Origin: Thermococcus sp. 21S9
GTDB lineage: Archaea; Methanobacteriota_B; Thermococci; Thermococcales; Thermococcaceae
Assembly: GCF_012027635.1 (NCBI RefSeq)
Contig: NZ_SNUS01000001.1
Span: 1,426,001-1,490,000 of the forward strand
Direction: 5' to 3'
DNA length: 64,000 nucleotides
This document shows, one piece after another, positions 19,647-29,055 of this stretch. The position numbers were made by a program, and so were the translations under genes. Every line of letters starts with the position of its first letter. Positions within the stretch are counted from its first letter, which is position 1. The notes under the pieces are model-generated. The model saw only the letters and a list, made by a program, of their open reading frames with translations. It ran no database searches and was not told where the DNA came from.

Positions 19647-20863
19647 CGCCCCAGCTCTTTATGGGCCTTCGCGAGGTGCTTCGCCGCTATCGCCGCGAGG
19701 AGCGAGAGTTCTCCAGCCAAAACTGCTCCCGCAACTATCTCCGCGAACTTCTTGGCGTTGGTTCCCGGCGGGTCGCCTCCTCCGGCGACGCCCATAATGC
19801 TTAAAGCCTCCCTCTGGGTCGGGACGCGCGTTCCTCCACCGACGGTTCCGATTTCGAGGCTCGGCATTGTTATGCTGATGTAGAGGTCTCCCTCAGGCGT
19901 AACCTCCGCGAGGGTTATGCCGTGCGAACCCTCGGTAATCTGCGCTTCATCCTGCCCCGTGGCAAGGAAGATAGCCCCAACTATGTTCCCGAAGTGGGCG
20001 TTGAAGCCGTAAGAGCCGGCCTGGGCGGAGCCGACGAGGTTCTTGCGGTAGTTCACCTCGGCTATGAGTTCCGGCGTGGTCTTCAGCTTCCTCTCGACTA
20101 TCTCGCGCGGAATTATTGCCTCCGCTATTACCGTCTTACCGCGCCCGTTGATGAAGTTCATCGCGTTGGGTTTCTTGTCAACGCAGAGGTTACCAGAGAG
20201 AGCGAGATAGCGAACGTCCGGGAACTTCTCTTCGATGACCTTCATTATCTCCTCGCTCGATATCGTCACCATGTTCATTCCCATGGCATCGCCGGTCTCG
20301 AACTCGAAGCGCAGGTAGAGGTTGTTGCCCACTATGAAGGGCTTAACATTGCGAAGCTTGCCGTGTCTGGTGACCTTGCTGACGGCCTTCTCCTGGAGGT
20401 AGTCGATGTTCTCCTTTACCCACTCCGCGACTTCTCTAGCTCTCCTCGCGTCTGGACACTTGAGTAAAGGAGCGCGCGTCATTTTGTCGTCGATGAGCGT
20501 CGTTTTGACACCACCGGCCTCAGTCAGGGCGGAGCAACCGCGGTTCACGCTCGCAACGAGCGCGCCCTCTGTGGTTGCGAGGGGTATGTAGAACTCGCCC
20601 TTTGCATATTCTCCGTTGATTTTGAGCGGTCCGGCAACGCCCATCGGTATCTGGACGACGCCTATCATGTTCTCGATGTTCCTGCCGATGACCTGCTCGG
20701 GGTCTATGCTGTAGTGCCCGATGTGCTCAAGCTTCACGCCGAGCTTCTTCTCAAGGGCCTTCCTCCTGACCTCAGTCGCGGTTCTCTTGTCCGTGTATTT
20801 CTCAACCTGGTGGAGCTTTACCTCTCCCTTAACGACTTTCTCAACGAGCTCTTCAAACTCCAT
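19643..20863 (-). CDS. hmgA: 3-hydroxy-3-methylglutaryl-CoA reductase
   Basis: Reduces HMG-CoA to mevalonate with NADPH, the committed step to archaeal isoprenoid lipids. Class I features: ENMIGVVQIPMGVAGP, catalytic Glu99 in TTEGALVAS, DAMGMNM (Asp192) for the nucleotide, Lys231 in DKKPNAMNF, Asp305 in GQDEAQI, and the C-terminal His401 in KAHKELGR. It is 406 residues, without the membrane anchor of eukaryotic enzymes. Start and stop are unambiguous. Confidence 0.97.
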   Translation of the reverse strand: MEFEELVEKVVKGEVKLHQVEKYTDKRTATEVRRKALEKKLGVKLEHIGHYSIDPEQVIGRNIENMIGVVQIPMGVAGPLKINGEYAKGEFYIPLATTEGALVASVNRGCSALTEAGGVKTTLIDDKMTRAPLLKCPDARRAREVAEWVKENIDYLQEKAVSKVTRHGKLRNVKPFIVGNNLYLRFEFETGDAMGMNMVTISSEEIMKVIEEKFPDVRYLALSGNLCVDKKPNAMNFINGRGKTVIAEAIIPREIVERKLKTTPELIAEVNYRKNLVGSAQAGSYGFNAHFGNIVGAIFLATGQDEAQITEGSHGITLAEVTPEGDLYISITMPSLEIGTVGGGTRVPTQREALSIMGVAGGGDPPGTNAKKFAEIVAGAVLAGELSLLAAIAAKHLAKAHKELGR

Positions 20864-20879
20864 TTCAACACCCCCAGAA

Positions 20880-21623
20880 TCAGCCGAAAATCCATTCCTC
20901 GAGGACTTCTCCGATTTCCTTGAACGCGACGGCGGCGTCGCTGTTGGGAAGGTACTTGATTATCGGGATTCCAACGTTGATGGATTCGGGAACGTTGTAG
21001 TCAAAGGGAACCCAACCGAGAACGGGGACGTCCAAATCCTCCTCGATGGCCTCGATTATCTTATCAACGACATCGGCGCTCTCGCGAACTTTGTTGAGCA
21101 CAACGCCGATGTTGAGGTTGTACTTCTCTCCAAGGGCCTTCAGCTTTTCTATCTCGTTCTTCACCATAGTCTCGAACGAGTAAATCGGAGAGCGCTCTAT
21201 TTCAACGACTATAAGCTGATAGTTGGCGACCTGAAACGTGGGGAGGGTATCAAATGGGACGCCGGTTGGAGAATCTACGAAAACGACGCCGAACTTGTAT
21301 TTCACCCTTTCAAGGATGTCAACGAGTCTCCTTGGAGAGATTCCAAGGACGTCCTGAAGCTGTGTGCTCCCCGGCATCACGTAGACGCCGGTTTCCTTGT
21401 GGCGGTATATAGCCCACTCCGGGTCAACGTCAGGGTTCTTCAGGAGGGTGTGAACGGTGTATTTAACGGTATCGAGGGCAAAGTGAAAACCAAGGTTGGG
21501 CAGGTACAGGTCTCCGTCAACCGCCAAAACTCGATACTCCTTCATGGCGAGGTAAGAGCTAAGGTTCGCCGTCGTGGTTGTTTTGCCGGCTCCGCCACGC
21601 CCCGTTACGACTATCAGTGCCAT
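20880..21623 (-). CDS. MinD/ParA-type P-loop ATPase with altered signature lysine
   Basis: Deviant-Walker-A ATPase of about 247 residues. The P-loop reads TGRGGAGKTTTTANLSSYLA: the usual MinD/ParA KGGxGKT signature lysine is Arg here. Other motifs are VDGDLYLPNLGF and VFVDSPTGVPFDTL (Walker B region). I see no amphipathic membrane-binding helix at the C terminus (EVLEEWIFG). ATG 21623 is chosen since the upstream extension has no homologous look. It precedes hmgA with a 16-bp gap, so the two may be co-transcribed. Partner and cargo are unknown. Confidence 0.8.
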   Translation of the reverse strand: MALIVVTGRGGAGKTTTTANLSSYLAMKEYRVLAVDGDLYLPNLGFHFALDTVKYTVHTLLKNPDVDPEWAIYRHKETGVYVMPGSTQLQDVLGISPRRLVDILERVKYKFGVVFVDSPTGVPFDTLPTFQVANYQLIVVEIERSPIYSFETMVKNEIEKLKALGEKYNLNIGVVLNKVRESADVVDKIIEAIEEDLDVPVLGWVPFDYNVPESINVGIPIIKYLPNSDAAVAFKEIGEVLEEWIFG

Positions 21624-21758
21624 CGCTACCCCTCTAAGCTTCTCTGTGGGGAGTTGAGGATATAAGGTTTCCGATTGAACTTCCGTCGGTACGTCGCTTT
21701 CTGCGTATGTACCTACACAATTCTGTCCAGTGATGGGCCTTGGCGACTCGATGAACAC

Positions 21759-21774
21759 AAAAGGTTTATATCGT
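21759..21774 (+). promoter_or_regulatory. tdh promoter
   Basis: AAAAGGTTTATATCG, centred near 21768, predicts a start near 21794 and a leader of about 23 nt with AAGGAGATGA (21802-21811). Confidence 0.65.
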
Positions 21775-21816
21775 CCCCGTTTAGATTCCCATTGTAAGGT
21801 TAAGGAGATGATTGCC

Positions 21817-22866
21817 ATGGCTGAAAAAATGCCCGCTATTATGAAGACCAAACCCGCTTACGGTGCCGAGCTCGTTGAGGTTGACGTTCCCAAGCCCGGT
21901 CCGGGCGAGGTTCTCATCAGGGTTCTCGCGACGAGCATCTGTGGAACCGACTTGCACATCTACGAGTGGAACGAGTGGGCGCAGAGCAGGATTAAACCGC
22001 CCCAGATTATGGGCCATGAGGTTGCCGGTGAGGTCATTGAGGTCGGCCCCGGCGTTGAGGACCTTCAGGAGGGTGACTACATAAGCGCCGAAACCCACAT
22101 CGTCTGTGGCAAGTGCTACGCCTGCAAGCACAACCGCTACCACGTCTGCCAGAACACCAAGATTTTCGGCGTTGACATGGACGGTGTCTTCGCGACCTAC
22201 GCCATTGTTCCAGCCCAGAACGCCTGGAAGAATCCCAAGGACATGAAGCCCGAATACGCCTCACTCCAGGAACCCCTTGGTAATGCTGTTGATACCGTTC
22301 TTGCCGGCCCTATAGCGGGGAGGAGCACGCTCATAACCGGAGCCGGCCCGCTCGGACTGCTCGGCATAACCGTCGCGAAGGCGAGTGGTGCTTACCCTGT
22401 CATCGTGAGCGAGCCGAGCGAATACAGGAGAAAGCTCGCCAAGAAGGTCGGTGCCGACTACGTCATCAACCCCTTTGAGGAGGACCCGGTTGAGGTCGTC
22501 ATGAGCATAACCGACGAGGCAGGCGTTGAGGTCTTCCTCGAGTTCAGCGGTGCTCCCAAGGCCCTTGAGCAGGGTCTTAAGGCGACGACTCCGGGAGGAA
22601 GGGTCTCCCTGCTCGGTCTCTTCCCGAGGGACGTTACGCTCGATTTCAACAACCTGATAATCTTCAAGGCCCTTGAGGTTCACGGCATCACCGGAAGGCA
22701 CCTCTGGGAGACTTGGTACACCGTCTCAAGCCTCATCCAGAGCGGAAAGCTCAACCTCGACCCGATTATCACCCACAAGTACAAGGGCTTCGACAAGTAT
22801 GAGGAAGCCTTCGAGCTGATGAGGGCAGGAAAGACCGGCAAGGTCGTCTTCTTCCCGAAGGAGTGA
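21817..22866 (+). CDS. tdh: L-threonine 3-dehydrogenase
   Basis: NAD-dependent zinc medium-chain dehydrogenase converting threonine to 2-amino-3-oxobutyrate. Catalytic zinc ligands are in SICGTDLH and GHEV; the structural zinc lobe [15 protein letters not shown] has four cysteines; the Rossmann loop is GAGPLGLLG. 349 residues, matching Pyrococcus enzymes (about 348). GGAGATGA at 21804-21811 favours ATG 21817 over ATG 21808. A T-rich terminator follows. Confidence 0.95.
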   Translation: MAEKMPAIMKTKPAYGAELVEVDVPKPGPGEVLIRVLATSICGTDLHIYEWNEWAQSRIKPPQIMGHEVAGEVIEVGPGVEDLQEGDYISAETHIVCGKCYACKHNRYHVCQNTKIFGVDMDGVFATYAIVPAQNAWKNPKDMKPEYASLQEPLGNAVDTVLAGPIAGRSTLITGAGPLGLLGITVAKASGAYPVIVSEPSEYRRKLAKKVGADYVINPFEEDPVEVVMSITDEAGVEVFLEFSGAPKALEQGLKATTPGGRVSLLGLFPRDVTLDFNNLIIFKALEVHGITGRHLWETWYTVSSLIQSGKLNLDPIITHKYKGFDKYEEAFELMRAGKTGKVVFFPKE

Positions 22867-22890
22867 TTTTTCTCCCTCTCTTTTTACCGC
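22867..22890 (+). terminator. T-rich terminator after tdh
   Basis: TTTTTCTCCCTCTCTTTTTACC follows the stop directly: two T5 runs with no hairpin, the usual archaeal terminator type. Confidence 0.5.
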
Positions 22891-22934
22891 AATTCTTAAG
22901 TAAACCCTTCCCCACTTCCCCCGGAGGTGTTGGA

Positions 22935-24434
22935 ATGGAGCTGAGCTATCAGGAGAAGCTCACCCTCATCAAGCTCAACGAGCTGAAAAAGGCGAAATTC
23001 GAAGAGCTCGTCAAAGAGGCCGGTCTCGAGCAGGTAGCGGTCATGCGAGCGATTCTCGGCCTGCAGGCGAAGGGCTTAGCTAAGCTCCACGAGAGAAGCG
23101 AGAATGTCGTTAAACTCACCGAGACCGGAAAGAAGTACGCCGAAATCGGCCTTCCTGAGTGGAGAGCCTTAAAGCTCCTCCGCGAGAGGGGAAAGGTTAC
23201 GCTCGACGACCTCAGGGAGGTTCTCAGCGACGACGAACTCAAGCCCATAGTCGGCCTCCTCAGAAAGGAGGGCTGGGCGAGCGTTAGGAAGGAGGACGGT
23301 AAGCTCGTCCTTGAAATCACCGAGAAGGGGCTTGAAGCTGAGGAGAGGTCTATTGATAAGGCCTTAAAGCTCCTCGCCGAGAAGGAGGTCGTTCCGGTTA
23401 AGGAAATCGAGAAGCTCGTTCCCGTCAAGGAGCTCAAGAGGAGAAAAATCGGTGAGGAGGAAACGGTAACCGAGAGGGAAGTCGAGATTACTCCGGAGGG
23501 CGAGGAGCTTGCTCCAAAAGTCGAGCTGAAGCGAGAGGTTTCCGTTTTAACCCCGGAACTCATAAAGTCCGGCAAATGGCGCGAGGTCGAGTTTAGAAAG
23601 TTCGACATAAAGGCCCCCGTGAAGAGGATTTACCCGGGTAAAAAGCAACCCTACAGAGCGTTCCTCGACAAGATAAGGAGAAGGCTTATCGAGATGGGCT
23701 TCATTGAGATGACGGTTGAGAGCATGATTGAGACCCAGTTCTGGAACTTCGACGCCCTCTTCCAGCCCCAGAACCACCCGGCGAGGGAGTGGACCGACAC
23801 ATACCAGCTCAAGTACCCGAAGAGCGGATTCCTGCCGGAGGAGGAGCTTGTTGAGAGGGTTAAGACCGCCCACGAGCGCGGTCTGGCCGGCTCGCGTGGC
23901 TGGGGATACGTCTGGTCTCCGGAGAGGGCGATGCTCCTCATGCCGAGGGCTCACGGTACTGCCCTTGACGCGAGACAGTTGGCGAAAGGTGTCGAGATTC
24001 CTGGGAAGTACTTCACGATTCAGCGCGTTTTCAGGCCGGACGTCCTCGACAGGACGCACCTCATTGAGTTCAACCAGATTGACGGCTTCGTCGTCGGCGA
24101 AGAGCTGAACTTCAGGCACCTCCTCGGAATACTCAAGCGCTTCGCGGTGGAAATCGCCGGGGCCAAGAAGGTGAAGTTCCTGCCAGACTACTACCCGTTC
24201 ACCGAGCCGAGCGTTCAGATGAGCGCATACCACCCTGAACTTGGTTGGGTTGAGTTCGGTGGCGCTGGAATCTTCCGCGAGGAGATGACTAAGGCTTTGG
24301 GCATTGACGTCCCGGTCATCGCATGGGGAATCGGAATCGACAGATTAGCTATGTTCAAGCTCGGAATAGACGACATACGCTACCTCTTCAGCTATGACTT
24401 GAGATGGCTGAGGGAAGCGAAATTAGTGTGGTGA
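22935..24434 (+). CDS. pheS: Phenylalanyl-tRNA synthetase alpha subunit
   Basis: Catalytic subunit of the (alpha-beta)2 enzyme charging tRNA-Phe. It begins with archaeal/eukaryal winged-helix repeats ([20 protein letters not shown] and later) for tRNA binding, then the class II core: motif 2 around [20 protein letters not shown] and motif 3 [16 protein letters not shown]. 499 residues. GGAGGTG (22923-22929) sets ATG 22935. The beta subunit is not adjacent: two small toxin-antitoxin-like genes lie between. Confidence 0.96.
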   Translation: MELSYQEKLTLIKLNELKKAKFEELVKEAGLEQVAVMRAILGLQAKGLAKLHERSENVVKLTETGKKYAEIGLPEWRALKLLRERGKVTLDDLREVLSDDELKPIVGLLRKEGWASVRKEDGKLVLEITEKGLEAEERSIDKALKLLAEKEVVPVKEIEKLVPVKELKRRKIGEEETVTEREVEITPEGEELAPKVELKREVSVLTPELIKSGKWREVEFRKFDIKAPVKRIYPGKKQPYRAFLDKIRRRLIEMGFIEMTVESMIETQFWNFDALFQPQNHPAREWTDTYQLKYPKSGFLPEEELVERVKTAHERGLAGSRGWGYVWSPERAMLLMPRAHGTALDARQLAKGVEIPGKYFTIQRVFRPDVLDRTHLIEFNQIDGFVVGEELNFRHLLGILKRFAVEIAGAKKVKFLPDYYPFTEPSVQMSAYHPELGWVEFGGAGIFREEMTKALGIDVPVIAWGIGIDRLAMFKLGIDDIRYLFSYDLRWLREAKLVW

Positions 24435-24439
24435 GTTCG

Positions 24440-24712
24440 GTGGTTCACTACACCAAACATGCCGAGATTCGAATGAGCCAGTATGGCATTTCAAGGGAAG
24501 AAGTGGAGAATACCCTCCGCAGTCCCCTCCGTTTGTTTTTTGACTTTAGCTCAAACCGCTACGTGGCCATCGGAACAAAGAACGGACACGGCTTAGTCGT
24601 GGTTTACGAAGTGGTTCATGGTGAAAAGGTCGTCGTTACCACCTACCACACAAGCAAGGTTGATAAAATCATTAGGGCTAAACTGTCATCTGGGAGGTGG
24701 ATTGAGTTATGA
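24440..24712 (+). CDS. DUF4258-like protein, putative toxin
   Basis: About 90 residues resembling DUF4258, a family often found as the toxin half of small toxin-antitoxin pairs. It opens with YTKHAEIRMSQYGISREEVE, the family's HaexRm pattern, then beta strands (RYVAIGTKNGHGLVVVYEV) and a final VVTTYHTSK strand. GGTGA at 24430-24434 sits 5 bp before GTG 24440, my preferred start; longer in-frame starts would overlap pheS. It overlaps the DUF2283-like gene by ATGA. Its target is unknown, but RNase-like folds are common in such toxins. Confidence 0.75.
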   Translation: MVHYTKHAEIRMSQYGISREEVENTLRSPLRLFFDFSSNRYVAIGTKNGHGLVVVYEVVHGEKVVVTTYHTSKVDKIIRAKLSSGRWIEL

Positions 24713-24939
24713 GCGAGGAAATCCTTGTTAGGTACGACCCTGACGTTGATATCCTTTACGTTCAGCTCTCAAAGAAGAAGCCCGTTGATGCCGATATGAA
24801 AGGGGATGTGGTCATAGACCTCGATGAAAACGGAGAGGTCGTTGGCTTCGAGATATGGCGCGCGAGGGAGCTAATCCTGCCGGAGTTCATGAAGTTCATC
24901 GAGAAGATAAAGGCTGAGAAGGCCCACGTGGAGGGTTGA
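24709..24939 (+). CDS. DUF2283 protein, putative antitoxin
   Basis: 76 residues with the DUF2283 pattern: VRYDPDVDILYVQLS near the start, then DVVIDLDENGEVVGFEI and a final helix (LPEFMKFIEKIKAEKA). DUF2283 members frequently follow DUF4258 or RelE-like toxins and are treated as antitoxins. Start overlaps the previous stop (ATGA), and its stop is 2 bp before pheT ATG. Expression should be locked to the pheST transcript. Confidence 0.8.
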   Translation: MSEEILVRYDPDVDILYVQLSKKKPVDADMKGDVVIDLDENGEVVGFEIWRARELILPEFMKFIEKIKAEKAHVEG

Positions 24940-24941
24940 AG

Positions 24942-26648
24942 ATGCCAAAGTTCGACGTGTCAAAGTGGGATTTGGAGAGGCTCGTCGGCAGGGAATTCAC
25001 GGTCGAAGAGTGGGAGGATCTCTTCCTCTACGCCAAATGCGAGCTCGATGATGTCTGGGAGGAGAACGGTGAAATCTACTTCAAGGCCGACTCGAAGGAT
25101 ACGAACAGACCCGACCTCTGGAGCGCCGAGGGGATAGCAAGGCAGATACGCTGGGCGCTCGGCTTCCAGAGGGGCCTGCCGAAATACGAGGTCGAGAAAA
25201 GCGACGTTACCGTTTACGTTGACGAGAAGCTGAAGGATATTCGTCCATATGGTGTTTACGCAATCGTTGAGGGCCTTGAACTGGACGAGGAAGCGCTAAA
25301 GCAGATGATTAACCTCCAGGAGAAAGTTGCTCTGACCTTTGGAAGGAGGAGAAGGGAGGTAGCGATAGGCATCTTCGACTTCGACAAGGTGAAGCCCCCG
25401 ATATACTACCGGGCAGGGGAGAAGACCGAGAAGTTCGTCCCGCTCGGCTTCGAGGAGGAGCTTACGCTGGAGGAAATCCTTGAAAAGCACGAGAAAGGGA
25501 AAGAGTACGGCCATCTGATTAAGGACAAACCCTACTACCCGCTCCTCGTGGACAGCGAGGGTAAGGTACTCTCGATGCCCCCGATAATCAACTCCGAAAC
25601 GACCGGCAGGGTGACGACGGAGACGAGGAACGTCTTCGTCGACGTCACCGGCTGGGATTTGAACAAGGTCATGCTCGCTCTCAACGTCGTCGTTACAGCT
25701 TTAGCGGAACGCGGAGGAAAGATTAGGAGCGTTAAAGTCGTTTATCCGGACTTTGAGATTGAAACGCCCGATTTAACGCCGAAGGAGTTTGAGGTCGAGC
25801 TGGACTACATAAGGAAGCTCGCCGGCCTCGAGCTGAGCGACGGCGAAATCAAAGACCTCCTCGAGAGAATGATGTACGAGGTGAAGCTTGAGGACGGCAA
25901 AGCAAAGCTCCTTTATCCAGCTTTCCGCGACGACATAATGCACGCCAGGGACGTTTTAGAGGACGTTCTCATCGCCTACGGCTACAACGAGATTGAGCCC
26001 GAGGAGCCGAAGCTTGCCGTCCAAGGCAGGGGCGACAAGTTCGTCGAATTTGAGGATGCCGTTAGGGAACTTATGGTCGGCTTCGGCCTTCAGGAGGTCA
26101 TGACCTTCAACCTTACCAACAGGGAGGCCCAATACGAAAAGATGAATCTCCAATACGGAAGGGACTACCTCAACAACCCGCCGGCTGAACTCGTCGAGAT
26201 AGAGAACCCGATAAGCCCGAAGTGGTCGGCGCTGAGAAACTGGCTTCTGCCGAGTTTGCTCGACTTCCTGAGCCAGAACACCCACGAGGAGTACCCGCAG
26301 AGGCTCTTCGAGGTCGGCAAAGCAACGCTCATCGACGAGGGCAGGGAAACGAAGACGGTCAGCGAGAGCAAGCTTGCCGTCGTGCTGGCCCAGCCGAGGG
26401 TTACCTTCACAGACGCGAAGGAAATCCTTGACAGCGTGATGAGGCATCTTGGCTTCGAATACGAGCTTGAAGAGGTCGAGCACCCGAGCTTCATCCCCGG
26501 CAGGGTTGGAAAGGTAATCGTAAACGGAGAAACCATCGGCGTAATCGGCGAAATCCATCCAGCGGTTTTAGAAAAGTGGGGAATCGAGATGCCCGTTGCG
26601 GGCTTCGAACTGTTCCTAAGGCCACTCTACACTGAGCCCTACCTTTAG
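24942..26648 (+). CDS. pheT: Phenylalanyl-tRNA synthetase beta subunit
   Basis: Editing and tRNA-binding subunit. Features: N-terminal B1-like region (MPKFDVSKWDLERLVGREF), B3/B4 editing domain around YGVYAIVEGLELDEE, B5 domain (IETPDLTPKEFEVELDYIRKL), and a class II-like pseudo-catalytic fold. 568 residues, the archaeal length. ATG 24942 is preferred over TTG 24936. The stop overlaps that of a short opposite-strand ORF at 26645. Confidence 0.96.
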   Translation: MPKFDVSKWDLERLVGREFTVEEWEDLFLYAKCELDDVWEENGEIYFKADSKDTNRPDLWSAEGIARQIRWALGFQRGLPKYEVEKSDVTVYVDEKLKDIRPYGVYAIVEGLELDEEALKQMINLQEKVALTFGRRRREVAIGIFDFDKVKPPIYYRAGEKTEKFVPLGFEEELTLEEILEKHEKGKEYGHLIKDKPYYPLLVDSEGKVLSMPPIINSETTGRVTTETRNVFVDVTGWDLNKVMLALNVVVTALAERGGKIRSVKVVYPDFEIETPDLTPKEFEVELDYIRKLAGLELSDGEIKDLLERMMYEVKLEDGKAKLLYPAFRDDIMHARDVLEDVLIAYGYNEIEPEEPKLAVQGRGDKFVEFEDAVRELMVGFGLQEVMTFNLTNREAQYEKMNLQYGRDYLNNPPAELVEIENPISPKWSALRNWLLPSLLDFLSQNTHEEYPQRLFEVGKATLIDEGRETKTVSESKLAVVLAQPRVTFTDAKEILDSVMRHLGFEYELEEVEHPSFIPGRVGKVIVNGETIGVIGEIHPAVLEKWGIEMPVAGFELFLRPLYTEPYL

Positions 26649-26737
26649 TCCCTCTTTTTCCTCTTCTCAAGGAGGGCGCACATGAGCTCGAAGTTTGTAA
26701 CGCTTATGAGCACCTCAACGTCAAAGACTTCCTCCAT
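26645..26737 (-). CDS. Putative 30-residue small protein
   Basis: A short ORF not otherwise annotated: it starts MEEVFDVEVLISVTNFELM and ends with a basic tail KRKKRD, 30 residues in all. Codons are Thermococcus-like (GAG, AAG, CTC, GTT) and AGGTGA lies 4 nt before the ATG, as in real genes here. The stop overlaps that of pheT by 4 bp, convergent like its neighbours. The promoter is unclear. It might be a small regulatory protein; a chance ORF cannot be excluded. Confidence 0.45.
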   Translation of the reverse strand: MEEVFDVEVLISVTNFELMCALLEKRKKRD

Positions 26738-26852
26738 TCTCTCACCTCAATTTTAGGTTCTCGTGCCCCTTTATCAACTTTGTGCGAATTTTTTCGTATT
26801 TCGTTCGAATTTTGGGTTTACAAAAGTCAAGAAACTTGGAGGATTTTCGGGG

Positions 26853-26868
26853 AAGGCTTTTTATACCC
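26853..26868 (+). promoter_or_regulatory. truA promoter
   Basis: AAGGCTTTTTATACCC is centred 25 nt before ATG 26887, implying a leaderless truA mRNA. About 50-70 bp upstream an AT-rich patch holds two copies of CGAATTTT (near 26786 and 26807) of unknown meaning. Confidence 0.65.
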
Positions 26869-26886
26869 TCCACTAAAGCGCCAACC

Positions 26887-27690
26887 ATGAAGCTGGCTCT
26901 CCGCGTGGCCTACGACGGAACTGCATTCTACGGCTTCCAGAGACAACCCGGAGTGAGGACGGTAGAGGGAGAACTCATCCGCGTTTTGACCAAACTAAAA
27001 ATCATCAAAAGCCCTGAAGAGAACGACTTTAAAGGTGCTTCCCGGACGGACCGCGGAGTTTCCGCGTTCTTCAACGTGGTTTCGTTCGTTCCCGGCGAAA
27101 GGGCAGACCTGGCAAGGCCCGAGGTGCTGAATCATCATCTCCGCGACGTATGGGTTCTCGGCGTTGCCGAGGTTCCCGCTGACTTCCACCCGAGGTTCTG
27201 GGCGACCTCGAAGACTTATCGCTACTACCTCGTCGATGAGGGCTTCGACCTTGAGAAAATTCGTGAATGCGCCAGGCTCTTCGAGGGAACCCACGACTTC
27301 TCGGCCTTCGCGAAGCTCGAACCCGGCAGGGAGCCTGTTAGGGAGATAACGCACATCGGCATCATTCCAAGATACGGCTACTACGTGGTTGAAATCACGG
27401 GCAAAAGCTTCCTCTGGGAGATGGTGAGGAGAATCGTCAACGCGCTCCGCTTCTGCGGACTCGGGCTTCTGGAGCTTGAGGACGTTAAGGCTATGCTCGC
27501 GGGGACTTACAGGAAGAAGGTTCCACCAGCTCCGGCGGAGAACCTCGTTCTGTGGCGCATAGAATACCCAAACGTTGACTTCAAGACCGACGAGAAGGGC
27601 CTTGCAAAGGCCAAACGCGACCTCTTTGAGCGCTACTCAAGAGCTCTGACGAGAGCGGCGCTTTTTGGGGACTGCATCGTTGAGCTTTGA
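26887..27690 (+). CDS. truA: tRNA pseudouridine synthase A
   Basis: Forms pseudouridine at tRNA positions 38-40. It begins MKLALRVAYDGTAFYGFQRQ; the catalytic Asp55 is in ASRTDRGVSAF; FLWEMVRRIVNAL is the conserved C-terminal motif. 267 residues. An in-frame upstream ATG (26782) is rejected because the TATA box lies inside that extension. Its last 54 bp overlap the convergent helicase gene. Confidence 0.95.
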   Translation: MKLALRVAYDGTAFYGFQRQPGVRTVEGELIRVLTKLKIIKSPEENDFKGASRTDRGVSAFFNVVSFVPGERADLARPEVLNHHLRDVWVLGVAEVPADFHPRFWATSKTYRYYLVDEGFDLEKIRECARLFEGTHDFSAFAKLEPGREPVREITHIGIIPRYGYYVVEITGKSFLWEMVRRIVNALRFCGLGLLELEDVKAMLAGTYRKKVPPAPAENLVLWRIEYPNVDFKTDEKGLAKAKRDLFERYSRALTRAALFGDCIVEL

Positions 27691-29031
27691 TTCTTTGTCG
27701 TAGTACTTCCCGTAGTACTGCTTGAGCGCTTTCTGCCTCTCGATGAAGTGCGTGTAGAGGAGCGGGTCGTCGTCGGCTACGTCAACTATAACCGCCCTCA
27801 TGCCCTTCTTCGGCCTCAGGGCCCTTCCTATGGTCTGTATCGTCATAATGTCGCTCTTTCCGCCCCCGGCGAGGATTATCGCGGAAATCTCAGGTATATC
27901 AACCCCTTCCTTGAGCAGGGTCGAGATTAAAACCGGAATCTCGCCGTTCTTGAAGGCCTCAAGAACCTCCCAGCGGTTCTGACTCTTGGAACTGAGGAAC
28001 TCGGCCTTTACGCCCTCCTTTTCAAGCATCTCCTTCAGGATTTTGCCGTGCTCTATGCGCTTTACGTCGATGAGGACGCGGTGACCCTTCCTGACGAGCT
28101 CCTTGGCCTTCGCCACTATCGCCCTGTTCCTCTCATCGTTGTTCATGACGACGTCCTCGTAGAGTTCCTTGTAGCGCTCGCTAAAGGACGGCATGCTCGA
28201 CTCGTAGGTTATCACCTCGAAGCGGGGCTTGGCCAAGAATCCCTCCCGTATCAGGTCCTCGGCTTTCACCTCGTAGATTATCGGCCCAACGACGGCCTCA
28301 ATCTTTATCTCCTCACCGCGAACGCGCCTCCACGGCGTTGCCGAGAGCCCGAAGCGGTAAACCTGCGGGAGGCTTATTCCCAGCTGGTAGAACTTTTCAG
28401 CTGCTGAAGTCCTGTGGCACTCGTCGAACATGACTATCGCGTAGTCGTTCTTCAGCTTGTCAACGCCCCTCGAAAGAAGGGTCTGTATCATGGCCACCGT
28501 TACGTTCTCCTCGTTCCACTTGTTGTCGCCGACGATTCCGGCTTTAACGCCGAGGAGCTCTTCAACCTTCTCGGCCCACTGGTAGAGGAGTTCCTTCGTG
28601 TGGACGACGATGAGCGCTGAAAGGTCAAGTTCGTGAATGATTCTCAGCCCAACGACGGTCTTTCCGCTTCCAACGGGCAGGGCCAGAACGCCCATCTTCT
28701 CCTTCAGGGCCTTCCTAACGGCCCGTTGCTGATAGCGCCTCAGGGAGTATTCCTCGTTCCACGTTGAGTTGAGCTTGACCCCGCGAACCTGCCGTTCGTC
28801 TTTGATTCTAACGCGGTAGCCCTTGCTGTTGAGGAACTTTTTGACCCGCGGAAGAAGGCCGACGGGAAACGTCTTCTCGTAGGGGTCGTAGAGGCTTTCC
28901 GGCTTCTCCCACTTGCCGTAGTCCTTCTTGTAGGTGAGCAGGTCGTAGATTTTGAAGTAGACGCTCGGCTCCGCCTTCTCGACCTTAACCAGTGCTGAAC
29001 CATCTGGAATCCTGAGGACAACCATGGGCAT
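27637..29031 (-). CDS. XPB/Rad25-like DEAH-type helicase
   Basis: Superfamily 2 helicase of the archaeal XPB type, linked to nucleotide excision repair. An N-terminal damage-recognition-like region (about 1-95) is followed by RRYQQRAVRKAL (Q-like motif), Walker A ALPVGSGKTVVG, the DECH box (VMFDECHRTS), SATPWR (motif III), then SSKSQNRWEVLEAFKNGE, STLLKEGVDIP and QTIGRALRPK (motif VI). About 464 residues. ATG 29031 (MPMVVLRIP) is used. The nuclease Bax1, a common XPB partner, is not adjacent. Confidence 0.88.
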   Translation of the reverse strand: MPMVVLRIPDGSALVKVEKAEPSVYFKIYDLLTYKKDYGKWEKPESLYDPYEKTFPVGLLPRVKKFLNSKGYRVRIKDERQVRGVKLNSTWNEEYSLRRYQQRAVRKALKEKMGVLALPVGSGKTVVGLRIIHELDLSALIVVHTKELLYQWAEKVEELLGVKAGIVGDNKWNEENVTVAMIQTLLSRGVDKLKNDYAIVMFDECHRTSAAEKFYQLGISLPQVYRFGLSATPWRRVRGEEIKIEAVVGPIIYEVKAEDLIREGFLAKPRFEVITYESSMPSFSERYKELYEDVVMNNDERNRAIVAKAKELVRKGHRVLIDVKRIEHGKILKEMLEKEGVKAEFLSSKSQNRWEVLEAFKNGEIPVLISTLLKEGVDIPEISAIILAGGGKSDIMTIQTIGRALRPKKGMRAVIVDVADDDPLLYTHFIERQKALKQYYGKYYDKESKLNDAVPKKRRSRQSS

Positions 29032-29055
29032 GGCCAATCAGAGCGAGTCTGGAAA

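Noticed and set aside
20721-21665. 314-codon open frame on the plus strand
   Set aside because: Antisense to hmgA and the MinD-like gene, both certain. Low-complexity translation and no RBS.
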